The position numbers were made by a program, and so were the translations under genes. A stretch of 64,000 nucleotides of DNA from GCA-2731375 sp964344935 (GTDB lineage: Bacteria; Pseudomonadota; Alphaproteobacteria; GCA-2731375). Of this stretch, positions 1 to 9,122 are shown piece by piece. Under the pieces are notes generated by a model, which searched no databases, was not told the DNA's origin, and worked only from the letters and a program-made list of their open reading frames with translations. How positions within the stretch are numbered: the first letter of the stretch is position 1; the number at the start of each line of letters is the position of its first letter. Location: NCBI GenBank assembly GCA_964344935.1, contig CAYFPL010000013.1:1-64000 (forward strand). The letters are read 5' to 3'.

Positions 1-2
1 GA

Positions 3-1193
3 ATGGCGAAGGAAAAATTTGAGCGTACGAAGCCCCATTGCAACGTTGGCACGGTTGGCCATGTTGACCATGGCAAGACGACCTTGACGGCAGCGATCAC
101 GAAGATCCTTGCTGAGGCTGGCGGGGCTGAGTTCACGGCCTATGACGATATTGACAAGGCGCCTGAGGAGCGTGCCCGAGGCATTACGATTTCCACGGCG
201 CATGTTGAATACGAGACCGAGAACCGCCATTACGCCCATGTGGACTGTCCTGGCCATGCTGACTATGTGAAGAATATGATCACGGGTGCGGCGCAGATGG
301 ACGGCGCCATTCTTGTTGTCTCGGCCTCTGATGGTCCGATGCCGCAGACGCGGGAGCATATCCTGCTTGCCCGCCAGGTGGGTGTGCCGGCACTTGTTGT
401 TTATATGAACAAGTGCGACCAGGTTGACGACGAGGAGATCCTTGATCTGGTTGAGATGGAAGTTCGTGAGCTGTTGGATAGTTACGAGTTCCCTGGCGAC
501 GACATTCCGGTCATTCGTGGTTCTGCGCTTGTTGCGCTTGAGGACGGTGACGAGGCCATGGGCAAGAACTCTGTTCTTGAGCTGATGGCTGCGGTTGATG
601 ATTACATCCCCCAGCCGGACCGTCCCAAGGACATGCCGTTCCTGATGCCGATTGAGGATGTGTTTTCGATTTCGGGCCGTGGCACGGTTGTGACGGGTCG
701 GATTGAGCGCGGTGTTGTCAAGGTCGGCGAGGAGATCGAGATTGTCGGCATCAAGGAGACCTCGAAGACCACGGTGACGGGTGTTGAGATGTTCCGCAAG
801 CTGCTTGACCAGGGTGAGGCGGGCGACAATGTGGGTTGTCTGTTGCGCGGTGTTGGCCGTGACGAGGTTGAGCGTGGCCAGGTCTTGGCGCACACGGGCA
901 CGATTACGCCGCACACCAAGTTCCAGGCCAGTGCCTATATCCTGACCAAGGACGAGGGCGGGCGTCATACGCCGTTTTTCACCAACTACCGGCCGCAGTT
1001 TTATTTCCGGACCACGGACGTGACCGGTGTGGTCTCTCTGCCGGAGGGCACGGAGATGGTGATGCCGGGGGACAATGTTGAGATGTCGGTAGAGCTGATC
1101 GCGCCGATCGCCATGGACGAGGGCCTGCGCTTCGCGATCCGCGAGGGCGGCCGTACCGTCGGCGCCGGCGTCGTCGCTTCAATCGACGAATAA
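3..1193 (+). CDS. tuf: Elongation factor Tu
   Basis: GTPase that delivers aminoacyl-tRNA to the ribosome. The 396-residue protein is full length: P-loop GHVDHGKT at residues 19-26, the RGITIST switch I segment at 59-65, DCPGH at 81-85, NKCD near 136-139, then the two beta-barrel domains. The window opens two bases before its ATG, so its promoter and upstream neighbours (in this group normally rpsL, rpsG and fusA) are not visible. Codon choice is odd: most of the gene uses GTT, CTT, GGT and ACG freely, whereas the last 110 bases and the ribosomal genes that follow prefer GTC, GTG, CTG and GCC, which suggests gene conversion or a different history for the 5' part. Confidence 0.98.
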   Translation: MAKEKFERTKPHCNVGTVGHVDHGKTTLTAAITKILAEAGGAEFTAYDDIDKAPEERARGITISTAHVEYETENRHYAHVDCPGHADYVKNMITGAAQMDGAILVVSASDGPMPQTREHILLARQVGVPALVVYMNKCDQVDDEEILDLVEMEVRELLDSYEFPGDDIPVIRGSALVALEDGDEAMGKNSVLELMAAVDDYIPQPDRPKDMPFLMPIEDVFSISGRGTVVTGRIERGVVKVGEEIEIVGIKETSKTTVTGVEMFRKLLDQGEAGDNVGCLLRGVGRDEVERGQVLAHTGTITPHTKFQASAYILTKDEGGRHTPFFTNYRPQFYFRTTDVTGVVSLPEGTEMVMPGDNVEMSVELIAPIAMDEGLRFAIREGGRTVGAGVVASIDE

Positions 1194-1260
1194 ACGGCGA
1201 CCAATAACTGACGACGAATAGAGACCGTAACAAAACCGATCCGTAGGCAGGAAAAAGACC

Positions 1261-1569
1261 ATGGAAAGCCAAAACATCCGCATCCGCCTGAAGGCGTTCG
1301 AGCATCGCGTGCTTGACCAGGCGACATCGGAAATTGCCTCGACGGCGAAGCGGACAGGCGCCCGGGTGCGCGGGCCCATTCCCCTGCCGACGCGGATCGA
1401 AAAGTTCACGGTGCTGCGTTCGCCCCACATCGACAAGAAATCGCGGGAGCAGTTTGAAATCCGCACGCACAAGCGGCTCCTGGATATCATTGACCCCACG
1501 CCCCAGACCGTGGACGCGCTGATGAAGCTCGACTTGGCCGCCGGCGTGGACGTGGAAATCAAACTTTAG
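1261..1569 (+). CDS. rpsJ: Ribosomal protein S10
   Basis: 30S protein S10, also the NusE partner of NusB in antitermination. It has 102 residues, the standard alphaproteobacterial length, starting MESQNIRIRLKAF and containing the conserved GPIPLPT loop. It lies 67 bp after tuf and heads the S10 operon here. An AGGAAAAAG purine run just upstream of the ATG serves as ribosome binding site. I saw no strong terminator between tuf and this gene, so co-transcription is likely. Confidence 0.97.
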   Translation: MESQNIRIRLKAFEHRVLDQATSEIASTAKRTGARVRGPIPLPTRIEKFTVLRSPHIDKKSREQFEIRTHKRLLDIIDPTPQTVDALMKLDLAAGVDVEIKL

Positions 1570-1575
1570 GATCGA

Positions 1576-2463
1576 ATGATGAAGCGTTCCGGTCTCATAG
1601 CGCAAAAACTCGGGATGACCCGGGTTTTTCAGGAAGACGGCAGCCACATTCCCGTCACCGTCCTGCACGTGGATGATTGCCAGGTGATCGACCAGCGGAC
1701 CCAGGAGCGGGACGGTTATACCGCCGTGCAATTGGGCGTGGGCAAGGCCAAGGTCAAAAACGTGGGCAAGGCCATGCGCGGCCATTACGCCAAGGCCCAG
1801 GTGGAACCGAAAAAGCGGCTGGCGGAATTCCGGGTCTCGGAAGATGCTTTGGTCGATGTCGGTTCTCAGTTGAGCCCGGCCCATTTCGCCAAGGGCCAGT
1901 ACGTGGACGTGGCCGGCACCTCCATCGGCAAGGGTTTTGCCGGCGCCATGAAGCGTTGGGGCTTCGGCGGTCTCAGAGCCTCCCACGGCGTCTCCATCTC
2001 GCATCGTTCCCACGGCTCCACCGGCCAATGTCAGGATCCGGGCAAGGTCTTCAAGGGCAAGAAGATGGCCGGCCATATGGGCGCGGGCCGCGTCACCATG
2101 CAGAACCTGCAGGTGGTGGATGCGGACGAGGACGAGGGTCTGCTGCTGATCAAGGGCTCGGTCCCGGGCCCGAAGAGTGGCTGGGTGCTGATCCAGGACG
2201 CGGTGAAAAAGGCCCTGCACGAAGATGCCCCGAAGCCGGCCGGCTTGATCGAGCGCCCGGCAGAGGAAGCGCCGGCGGAGGAGGCTGCCGCCGAAGAGAC
2301 GGCCACCGAGGAGGCTGCCGCCGAGGAAGCTGCTGAAGAGGCTGCTGCCGAAGAAACTGCCACCGAAGAAACGGCAGAGGCTGCGGCTCCGGAAGAAGCT
2401 GCTCCCGAAGAGGCAGGCGGCGATGACGCCGCCGCCGAAGACGACGGCGACAAGAAGGAATAA
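1576..2463 (+). CDS. rplC: Ribosomal protein L3 with long acidic Ala/Glu tail
   Basis: 50S assembly protein L3. Residues 1 to about 225 are a normal L3 (RSGLIAQKLGMTRVF at the N terminus, the SHRSHGSTG and GAGRVT signatures). Residues from about 230 to 295 form an acidic low-complexity tail made almost only of Ala, Glu, Thr and Asp, ending in a Lys-Lys-Glu. Bacterial L3 is usually near 210 residues; Ala/Glu-rich extensions occur in some alphaproteobacteria. Two ATGs stand in tandem (1576 and 1579); either could initiate. It starts 6 bp after S10, inside the operon. Confidence 0.96.
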   Translation: MMKRSGLIAQKLGMTRVFQEDGSHIPVTVLHVDDCQVIDQRTQERDGYTAVQLGVGKAKVKNVGKAMRGHYAKAQVEPKKRLAEFRVSEDALVDVGSQLSPAHFAKGQYVDVAGTSIGKGFAGAMKRWGFGGLRASHGVSISHRSHGSTGQCQDPGKVFKGKKMAGHMGAGRVTMQNLQVVDADEDEGLLLIKGSVPGPKSGWVLIQDAVKKALHEDAPKPAGLIERPAEEAPAEEAAAEETATEEAAAEEAAEEAAAEETATEETAEAAAPEEAAPEEAGGDDAAAEDDGDKKE

Positions 2464-2468
2464 TTGCC

Positions 2469-3089
2469 ATGAAGGCAAAGGTCACAACCCTGGACAACAA
2501 GTCCGCCGGCAATATCGAGCTGGCCGAGGAAGTGTTCGGCGTGGAACCGCGCCGGGACATCCTGCACCGCGTGGTCACCTGGCAGTTGGCCAAGCGCCGC
2601 GACGGCAACCATGCTGTCAAAGAGCGCAATGCCATCCGCGGCTCCGGCGCCAAGATCTGGCGCCAGAAGGGTACCGGCCGGGCCCGCCATTCATCGGCCA
2701 AGGCGCCGCAGTTCCGGGGCGGCGGTGTCGCCCACGGCCCCCGGGTGCACGGCCATGAGCATAAATTGACCAAGAAAGTCCGGGCGCTGGGCATGCGTTC
2801 GGCCCTGTCGGCCAAGCAGGCGGAAGGCAAGCTGGTGATCCTCGATCAGGCGGCTTTGGACGAAGCCAAAACCAAGACCCTGGAAGCCAAGATGACGGCC
2901 CTGGGCTGGGGCGATGTGCTGATCATCGACGGCAACGAGTTGGATCAGAATCTGGTCCGCGCCGCCGGTAACCTATCGGGGGTTCAGGTGATGGCGTCAA
3001 CCGGGGCCAATGTCTACGACATCCTGCGCCGCGACACCCTGGCGCTGACCAAGAGCGCGGTGGAAGCATTGGAGGCGCGGCTGAAATGA
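2469..3089 (+). CDS. rplD: Ribosomal protein L4
   Basis: 50S protein L4, 206 residues, with the conserved central segment KIWRQKGTGRARHSS that reaches into the peptide exit tunnel. In E. coli L4 represses its own operon; whether that holds here cannot be read from the sequence. It begins 5 bp after the L3 stop and its TGA overlaps the ATG of L23 (ATGA), a sign of translational coupling. Confidence 0.97.
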   Translation: MKAKVTTLDNKSAGNIELAEEVFGVEPRRDILHRVVTWQLAKRRDGNHAVKERNAIRGSGAKIWRQKGTGRARHSSAKAPQFRGGGVAHGPRVHGHEHKLTKKVRALGMRSALSAKQAEGKLVILDQAALDEAKTKTLEAKMTALGWGDVLIIDGNELDQNLVRAAGNLSGVQVMASTGANVYDILRRDTLALTKSAVEALEARLK

Positions 3090-3379
3090 ACAAGGAACAG
3101 ATGTATACGACCGTCCTTGGTCCGGTGGTAACGGAAAAGGCCACCATGGGTTCCGAGCACGGCCAGGTCAGCTTCCGGGTGGCCATGGACGCGACCAAGC
3201 CGCGTATCAAGGCGGCGATCGAGGAATTGTTCTCGGTCAAAGTGAAATCCGTGAACACCATGCGGGTGAAGGGCAAGACCAAGCGATTTCGCGGCGTCAA
3301 GGGGCGCCGCCCGAACTGGAAAAAGGCCGTCGTAACGTTGGAAGAAGGCCAATCCATCGACGTTATGGGCGGGGTGTAA
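3086..3379 (+). CDS. rplW: Ribosomal protein L23
   Basis: 50S protein L23, which sits at the tunnel exit and docks trigger factor and SRP. The 97-residue protein shows the family features VVTEKA near the start, NTMRVKGKTKRFRG in the middle and a C-terminal LEEGQSID. Its start codon overlaps the stop of L4 by four bases and it ends 4 bp before L2. Confidence 0.97.
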   Translation: MNKEQMYTTVLGPVVTEKATMGSEHGQVSFRVAMDATKPRIKAAIEELFSVKVKSVNTMRVKGKTKRFRGVKGRRPNWKKAVVTLEEGQSIDVMGGV

Positions 3380-3383
3380 AGAG

Positions 3384-4211
3384 ATGGCGCTGAAACAATA
3401 TAATCCGACGACGCCGGGCCGCCGCGGGCTGGTGCTGGTCGACCGTTCGGAGTTGCACAAGGGCAAGCCGGTGAAGGCCCTGACCAAGGGCTTGAGCAAG
3501 AAGGGCGGCCGCAACAATCACGGTCGCATCACGGCGCGGCGTCGGGGCGGCGGCGCCAAGCGCAGCTACCGCATCGTGGATTTCAAGCGCCGGCGCTTTG
3601 AAGAGGCGACGGTGGAGCGCCTGGAATACGATCCCAACCGTTCCGCCTTTATCGCCCTGATCAAGTATGCCAACGGTGATCTCTCCTACATCCTGGCACC
3701 GCAACGGCTGGCGCCGGGCGATAGTGTGGTGGCCGGCGATCGGGTCGACGTCAAGCCGGGCAATGCCATGCCGCTGGCTTCCATGCCCATCGGCACAATC
3801 ATCCACAATGTGGAGATGAAGCCGGGCAAGGGCGGCCAGATCGCGCGTTCCGCCGGCACTTATGTGCAACTGGTGGGCCGGGATCAGGGCTATGCCATCC
3901 TGCGCCTGACCTCGGGCGAGCAGCGTCTGGTCCGGGCCGAATGCATGGCCACCGTGGGCGCGGTGTCCAACCCGGACAATTCCAACATCAAGCTGGCCAA
4001 GGCCGGGCGCAAGCGCTGGCTGGGCAAGCGTCCTTCGGTGCGCGGCGTGGCCATGAACCCGGTGGATCATCCCCATGGCGGCGGCGAGGGCCGTACCTCG
4101 GGCGGCCGGCACCCGGTTACCCCCTGGGGCAAACCCACCAAGGGCAAGCGGACACGGGCCGCGAAGAAGCCCTCGAACAAGTACATCCTGCGCCGGCGGC
4201 GCACGAAATAG
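3384..4211 (+). CDS. rplB: Ribosomal protein L2
   Basis: 50S protein L2, an essential part of the peptidyl transferase centre and subunit bridge. It has 275 residues, as expected, with GRNNHGRITARRRGGGAKR near the N terminus and the diagnostic MNPVDHPHGGGEGR segment near residues 222-235, whose histidine is the one implicated in peptidyl transfer. Within the S10 operon, 15 bp before S19. Confidence 0.98.
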   Translation: MALKQYNPTTPGRRGLVLVDRSELHKGKPVKALTKGLSKKGGRNNHGRITARRRGGGAKRSYRIVDFKRRRFEEATVERLEYDPNRSAFIALIKYANGDLSYILAPQRLAPGDSVVAGDRVDVKPGNAMPLASMPIGTIIHNVEMKPGKGGQIARSAGTYVQLVGRDQGYAILRLTSGEQRLVRAECMATVGAVSNPDNSNIKLAKAGRKRWLGKRPSVRGVAMNPVDHPHGGGEGRTSGGRHPVTPWGKPTKGKRTRAAKKPSNKYILRRRRTK

Positions 4212-4226
4212 AGAGGCGGCATTGAT

Positions 4227-4505
4227 ATGACCCGTTCTGTCTGGAAAGGCCCCTTCGTGGACGGCTATCTGCTGAAAAAGGCGGAGGCCGCGGCGGCTTC
4301 GGGGCGCAAGGACGTGATCAAGATCTGGTCGCGGCGCTCGACCATTCTGCCGCAGTTCGTCGGCCTGACCTTCGGCGTCCATAACGGCCAGAAGCATATT
4401 CCCGTGTTGGTGAACGAGGACATGGTGGGCCACAAGTTCGGTGAGTTCGCGCCGACCCGGACCTACTATGGCCACGCCGCCGACAAGAAGGCACGGCGAG
4501 GCTGA
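4227..4505 (+). CDS. rpsS: Ribosomal protein S19
   Basis: 30S head protein S19, 92 residues. It starts MTRSVWKGPFVDGYLL and carries the conserved WSRRSTILPQFVG and GHKFGEFAPTR motifs typical of the family. A GAGAGGCGG ribosome binding site precedes the ATG. Followed after 2 bp by the L22 gene. Confidence 0.97.
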   Translation: MTRSVWKGPFVDGYLLKKAEAAAASGRKDVIKIWSRRSTILPQFVGLTFGVHNGQKHIPVLVNEDMVGHKFGEFAPTRTYYGHAADKKARRG

Positions 4506-4507
4506 TC

Positions 4508-4887
4508 ATGGGCAAGCAAGCGAGAGAAAGCCGCTTCGCCGAGAACGAAGCCTTTGCCCTGGGCCGCAACATCCGGATTTCGCCCCAGAAGCTGAACCTG
4601 GTGGCGCAGACCATCCGCGGCAAGGACGTGGAAAGCGCCCTGGCGGAGCTGACCTTTTCCAAGCGGCGCATCGCCGGCACGGTGAAGAAGGTGCTGCAGT
4701 CGGCCATCGCCAACGCCGAGAACAATCACGACCTGGACGTGGATGCGCTCTATGTGGCCGAGGCCAGCGTCGGCAAGAACATGGTGATGAAGCGCATGCG
4801 TGCCCGGGCCCGCGGCCGCATGGCCCGCATCTTTAAACCGTTCAGCGAAATCCGCATCGTGGTGCGGGAGCGCGAGGAGGCCAACTA

Positions 4888-4888
<1 letters not shown>
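4508..4888 (+). CDS. rplV: Ribosomal protein L22
   Basis: 50S protein L22, 126 residues, whose long hairpin lines the exit tunnel. The ISPQKLNLVAQTIRGK segment and the C-terminal RMRARARGRMARIFKP hairpin are conserved. Its TAA stop shares one base with the ATG of rpsC (TAATG), so the two are probably coupled. Confidence 0.97.
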
Positions 4889-5571
<683 letters not shown>

Positions 5572-5615
5572 GCCGGGATCCATTGAGGACGACAAGAATT
5601 TAGGTTGATCACGTC

Positions 5616-6035
5616 ATGTTGCAGCCAAAGAGAACAAAATTCCGCAAGGCTCATAAGGGCCGTATCCACGGCAAGGCCAAGGGCGGAAACAAGCTGGATT
5701 TCGGTTCCTACGGTCTGAAGGCCACGGGCCCGGCGCGGATCACCGCGCGGCAGATCGAGGCCGCCCGCCGTGCCATGACCCGGCATATGAAGCGTGCCGG
5801 CAAACTGTGGATCCGGGTCTTCCCGGACGTGCCCGTCTCGAAGAAGCCCACAGAAGTGCGCATGGGTAAGGGCAAGGGTACGCCGGAATACTGGATCTGC
5901 AAGGTCAAGCCGGGCCGCGTGATGTTCGAGATGGACGGCGTACCGGTGGACGTGGCGCGGGAAGCCTGCCGCCTGGCCTCGGCCAAGCTGCCGGTGCAGA
6001 CCCGCTTCGTTACCCGTCTTGGGGAGGGTCAGTGA
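5616..6035 (+). CDS. rplP: Ribosomal protein L16
   Basis: 50S protein L16, 139 residues, contacting the tRNA elbow and A site. It begins MLQPKRTKFRKAHKGR and has the family GSYGLKA and MGKGKGTPEYW motifs. Its TGA overlaps the ATG of L29 by one base. Confidence 0.97.
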   Translation: MLQPKRTKFRKAHKGRIHGKAKGGNKLDFGSYGLKATGPARITARQIEAARRAMTRHMKRAGKLWIRVFPDVPVSKKPTEVRMGKGKGTPEYWICKVKPGRVMFEMDGVPVDVAREACRLASAKLPVQTRFVTRLGEGQ

Positions 6036-6241
6036 TGAAAGCCGAAGAACTGCGCGGCCAGACCAAGGACCAGTTGACCGACCAACTGGTGGACCTGCGC
6101 AAGGAACAATTCAATCTGCGCTTCCAGAAGGCCTCGGGCCAGCTGGAGAACACCGCCCGCGTGCGCCAGGTGCGCCGCGACATCGCCCGCATCAAGACGG
6201 TCTTGGGCCGGATGCAGGCCGATGCACAGGCCGAAGCCTAG
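6035..6241 (+). CDS. rpmC: Ribosomal protein L29
   Basis: 50S protein L29, 68 residues, a two-helix protein near the tunnel exit. A GTG three bases upstream (6032) could also initiate, but the ATG at 6035 gives the usual MKAEELR start and makes a TGATG junction with rplP. The conserved KEQFNLRFQKASGQLEN core is present. Confidence 0.95.
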   Translation: MKAEELRGQTKDQLTDQLVDLRKEQFNLRFQKASGQLENTARVRQVRRDIARIKTVLGRMQADAQAEA

Positions 6242-6257
6242 GACCGAGGAGAACGGG

Positions 6258-6500
6258 ATGCCCAAACGCGTCATGCAAGGGGTCGTGGTCAGCGACAAGA
6301 ACGACAAGACCGTCGTGGTCCGGGTGGAGCGGCGCTTCATGCATGCCCTCTACAAGAAGGTGATCCGGCGGTCCAAGCGCTTCCACGCCCACGACCCGGA
6401 AAACAAACACAAGGTTGGCGATCAGGTCCGCATCCAGGAATGCGCCCCGATCTCCAAAAATAAGCGGTGGATCGTGCTCGCCGAAGAAGCGGCGAGCTAG
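6258..6500 (+). CDS. rpsQ: Ribosomal protein S17
   Basis: 30S protein S17, 80 residues, an OB-fold protein. The frame is open further upstream, but the ATG at 6258 gives the family start MPKRVMQGVVVSDKNDKTVVV and is preceded by an ACCGAGGAG ribosome binding site. The HDPENKHKVGDQVRI segment is conserved. It lies 16 bp after L29. Confidence 0.96.
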   Translation: MPKRVMQGVVVSDKNDKTVVVRVERRFMHALYKKVIRRSKRFHAHDPENKHKVGDQVRIQECAPISKNKRWIVLAEEAAS

Positions 6501-6521
6501 GACTACGGTGGACAGACAGCC

Positions 6522-6890
6522 ATGATCCAGTCAGAAACCATGCTCGAGGTTGCCGATAATTCCGGCGCCCGTCGGGTGCAATGCATCAAGGTGCTTGGCG
6601 GCTCCAAGCGCAAGTATGCCTCGGTGGGCGATATCATCGTCGTTTCCATCAAGGAGGCGATCCCGCGCGGCCGGGTGAAGAAGGGTGATATCCACCGCGC
6701 CGTCGTGGTCCGCACCGCCAAGGACATCCACCGCACGGACGGCTCGGCGATCCGTTTCGACCGCAATGCCGCCGTCCTGATCAACCCGCAGAACGAGCCC
6801 ATCGGAACCCGTATCTTCGGTCCCGTGACCCGCGAACTGCGGGCCAAGAGCCACATGAAGATTATTTCCCTGGCGCCGGAGGTGATCTGA
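6522..6890 (+). CDS. rplN: Ribosomal protein L14
   Basis: 50S protein L14, 122 residues, at the subunit interface and the docking site for RsfS. It has the invariant MIQSETMLEVADNSGARRV start, and the FDRNAAVLIN and GTRIFGPVTREL blocks. Its TGA overlaps the ATG of L24 by one base. Confidence 0.98.
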   Translation: MIQSETMLEVADNSGARRVQCIKVLGGSKRKYASVGDIIVVSIKEAIPRGRVKKGDIHRAVVVRTAKDIHRTDGSAIRFDRNAAVLINPQNEPIGTRIFGPVTRELRAKSHMKIISLAPEVI

Positions 6891-7213
6891 TGGCGAAGAA
6901 ATTCAAACTCAAGAAGGGCGATGACGTGGTCGTCATTTCCGGCCGCGACAAGGGCAAGACCGGCTCTATTCTGCGGGTAATTCCCGCCGAGGACCGCGTG
7001 GTCGTGGACGGCGTCAACATGGTGAAGCGGCATACCCGGCCCAGCCAGACCCAGCCGGGCGGTATCGTCGACAAGGAAGCGCCGATCCATATCTCGAACG
7101 TGGCCAAGGCCGATCCCAAGGACGGCTCGGCGACGCGGGTTGGCTACAAGTTCCTGGATGACGGCCGCAAGGTGCGCTTCGCCAAGCAATCAGGGGAAGT
7201 GATCGATGTCTGA
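6890..7213 (+). CDS. rplX: Ribosomal protein L24
   Basis: 50S assembly initiator L24, 107 residues. A KOW motif is near the N terminus (KKGDDVVVISGRDKGKTG), followed by the NMVKRH and GGIVDKEAPIHISNV segments. The coding sequence runs 8 bases into the start of rplE. Confidence 0.96.
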   Translation: MAKKFKLKKGDDVVVISGRDKGKTGSILRVIPAEDRVVVDGVNMVKRHTRPSQTQPGGIVDKEAPIHISNVAKADPKDGSATRVGYKFLDDGRKVRFAKQSGEVIDV

Positions 7214-7754
7214 GATGCCCAGATTGAAGAAGATCTATCAGGACGAACTGCACGGGCAGTTGAAGTCGGATTTCGGCTTCAGCAATGACCTGCAGGTGCC
7301 GCGCCTGGAAAAGATCGTCCTGAACATGGGCGTCGGTGCTGGCACCGACGACCGCAAGAAGGTGGACGCCGCTTATGAGGACATGACCAAGATCGCCGGC
7401 CAGAAGCCGGTGATCACCAACGCCAAGCGTTCGGTCGCCGTCTTCAAGCTGCGCGAAGGCATGCAGATCGGCTGCAAGGTGACCCTGCGCCGGGACCGCA
7501 TGTACGAGTTTCTGGACCGCCTGATCACCGTGGCCATGCCGCGCATCAGGGATTTCCGGGGCGTCTCGCCGAAGAGTTTCGATGGCCGGGGCAACTATGC
7601 CCTCGGTTTGACCGAGCAGCTCATCTTTCCCGAGATCAACTACGACGAGATTGACGAGGTGCGCGGCATGAACGTGGTGATCTGCACCACGGCGGCCAAC
7701 GATGACCAGGGGCGGGCCTTGCTGGCCGGCTTCAACATGCCGTTTCAAAGCTGA
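7206..7754 (+). CDS. rplE: Ribosomal protein L5
   Basis: 50S protein L5, 182 residues, which binds 5S rRNA. The ATG at 7206 follows a GGGGAAG site with good spacing inside the end of rplX; a second ATG at 7215 is possible. Conserved blocks include LEKIVLNMGVG, ITNAKRSVAVFKLREG and the GNYALGLTEQLIFPEI region. Confidence 0.96.
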   Translation: MSEMPRLKKIYQDELHGQLKSDFGFSNDLQVPRLEKIVLNMGVGAGTDDRKKVDAAYEDMTKIAGQKPVITNAKRSVAVFKLREGMQIGCKVTLRRDRMYEFLDRLITVAMPRIRDFRGVSPKSFDGRGNYALGLTEQLIFPEINYDEIDEVRGMNVVICTTAANDDQGRALLAGFNMPFQS

Positions 7755-7850
7755 GCGCGGGTCGGACGCGAAGCGGCAAAAGACGAAATTATCGGGGCGG
7801 TCCCGCTGACGGACCTTCCCATCACGAAGGAAACCAAAGGGGTTCCATAC

Positions 7851-8156
7851 ATGGCCAAGAAAAGCGCCATTGAAAAGAACAAGACCCGGGCCAAGATGGC
7901 ACGGAAGTTCGCGAGTAAGCGCAACCGTTTGAAGGCAATCGCCTCGGACAAGAATCTCAGCCAGGAAGAGCGCTTCACCGCGCGGCTGAAACTGGCGAAA
8001 CTGCCGCGCAATTCGGCGCCGAACCGGGTGCGCAACCGCTGCGAGTTGACGGGCCGTTCACGCGGCTACTACCGCAAGTTCCAACTGTCCCGGATCGCCT
8101 TGCGCGAACTGGGTTCGCTCGGACAGATTCCGGGCCTGACGAAGTCGAGCTGGTAA
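7851..8156 (+). CDS. rpsN: Ribosomal protein S14
   Basis: 30S protein S14, 101 residues, the long form without a CxxC zinc motif. The end shows the family pattern NRCELTGRSRGYYRKF followed by SRIALRELGSLGQIPG. A 96-bp spacer separates it from L5; the spacer includes a GAAGGAAACC purine stretch before the ATG. Confidence 0.97.
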   Translation: MAKKSAIEKNKTRAKMARKFASKRNRLKAIASDKNLSQEERFTARLKLAKLPRNSAPNRVRNRCELTGRSRGYYRKFQLSRIALRELGSLGQIPGLTKSSW

Positions 8157-8170
8157 GGGAGGGCGTAACG

Positions 8171-8569
8171 ATGTCGATGACCGATCCGATCGGCGATATG
8201 CTGACGCGCATCCGCAACGGCCAGCGCGCAGGCAAGGGTTCCGTTTCGACGCCAGCTTCACGGCTGCGCGAGAGGGTCCTCGAAGTGCTGCAGCGCGAAG
8301 GCTATATCCGCGGCTATTCGCGGACCGACTACGACAAGGGCAAGGCCGAGCTGTCCATCGAGCTGAAATACTATGAAGGCGAGCCGGTGATCCAGCAGAT
8401 CAAGCGGGTCTCGACGCCGGGGCGGCGGGTCTATTCCTCCGTCAAGCAGCTACCACGGGTGGCCAACGGCCTGGGCATTTCCATTCTGACCACGCCCCAA
8501 GGCGTGCTCTCGGATGCCGAGGCACGGGAAGCCAACGTCGGCGGCGAAGTCATCTGTCAGGTATTCTAG
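8171..8569 (+). CDS. rpsH: Ribosomal protein S8
   Basis: 30S protein S8, 132 residues. It starts MSMTDPIGDMLTRIRNGQ and ends with the GISILTTPQGVLSDAEAR block that binds 16S rRNA. In E. coli S8 represses the spc operon; nothing here directly shows or excludes this. A GGAGGG site precedes the ATG. Confidence 0.97.
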   Translation: MSMTDPIGDMLTRIRNGQRAGKGSVSTPASRLRERVLEVLQREGYIRGYSRTDYDKGKAELSIELKYYEGEPVIQQIKRVSTPGRRVYSSVKQLPRVANGLGISILTTPQGVLSDAEAREANVGGEVICQVF

Positions 8570-8579
8570 GGAGCGTGTG

Positions 8580-9113
8580 ATGTCACGTATCGGAAGCAAA
8601 CCGGTGATCGTGCCCGACGGCGTCACCATTACCCTGGCCGCGCAATCCCTGTCCGCCAAGGGTAAGCTGGGCGAATTGTCCATGGCGATCGTCGATCAGG
8701 TTGATATCACCCACGAAGACAACCAGATCGTGGTCACCCCGAAGGACGAGAGCAAGGTTGCCCGCTCGATGTGGGGCATGCAGCGCAGTCTGGCCCAAAA
8801 CCTGGTCACGGGTGTTTCGGAAGGCTTCGAGAAAGAACTGGAAATCCAGGGTGTCGGCTATCGCGCCGCGCTTCAGGGCAAGGTCCTGAAGCTGCAATTG
8901 GGCCATAGCCACGATATCGACTTTCCCATTCCCGAAGGCATCGAGATCGAATGCGAGCGGCCCACCTCGATCAAGGTCAAGGGCATCGACAAGCAGAAGG
9001 TGGGCCAGGTGGCCGCCGTGATCCGGTCCTACCGTCCGCCCGAGCCTTACAAAGGCAAGGGTGTGCGTTACTTGGGCGAATACATCTTCCGTAAGGAAGG
9101 CAAGAAGAAGTAG
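8580..9113 (+). CDS. rplF: Ribosomal protein L6
   Basis: 50S protein L6, 177 residues, with two related domains. The open frame extends upstream into rpsH, but the ATG at 8580 after GGGAGCGTG gives the normal start MSRIGSKPVIVPDGV. The C-terminal signature PEPYKGKGVRYLGE is present. Confidence 0.97.
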   Translation: MSRIGSKPVIVPDGVTITLAAQSLSAKGKLGELSMAIVDQVDITHEDNQIVVTPKDESKVARSMWGMQRSLAQNLVTGVSEGFEKELEIQGVGYRAALQGKVLKLQLGHSHDIDFPIPEGIEIECERPTSIKVKGIDKQKVGQVAAVIRSYRPPEPYKGKGVRYLGEYIFRKEGKKK

Positions 9114-9122
9114 GCGACGACG

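Noticed and set aside
979..2478. 499-codon open frame on the minus strand opposite tuf, rpsJ and rplC
   Set aside because: It lies entirely antisense to three certain genes, its translation is low-complexity in places (mirror of the Ala/Glu tail), and it shows no known domain. Long antisense frames are expected in GC-rich DNA.
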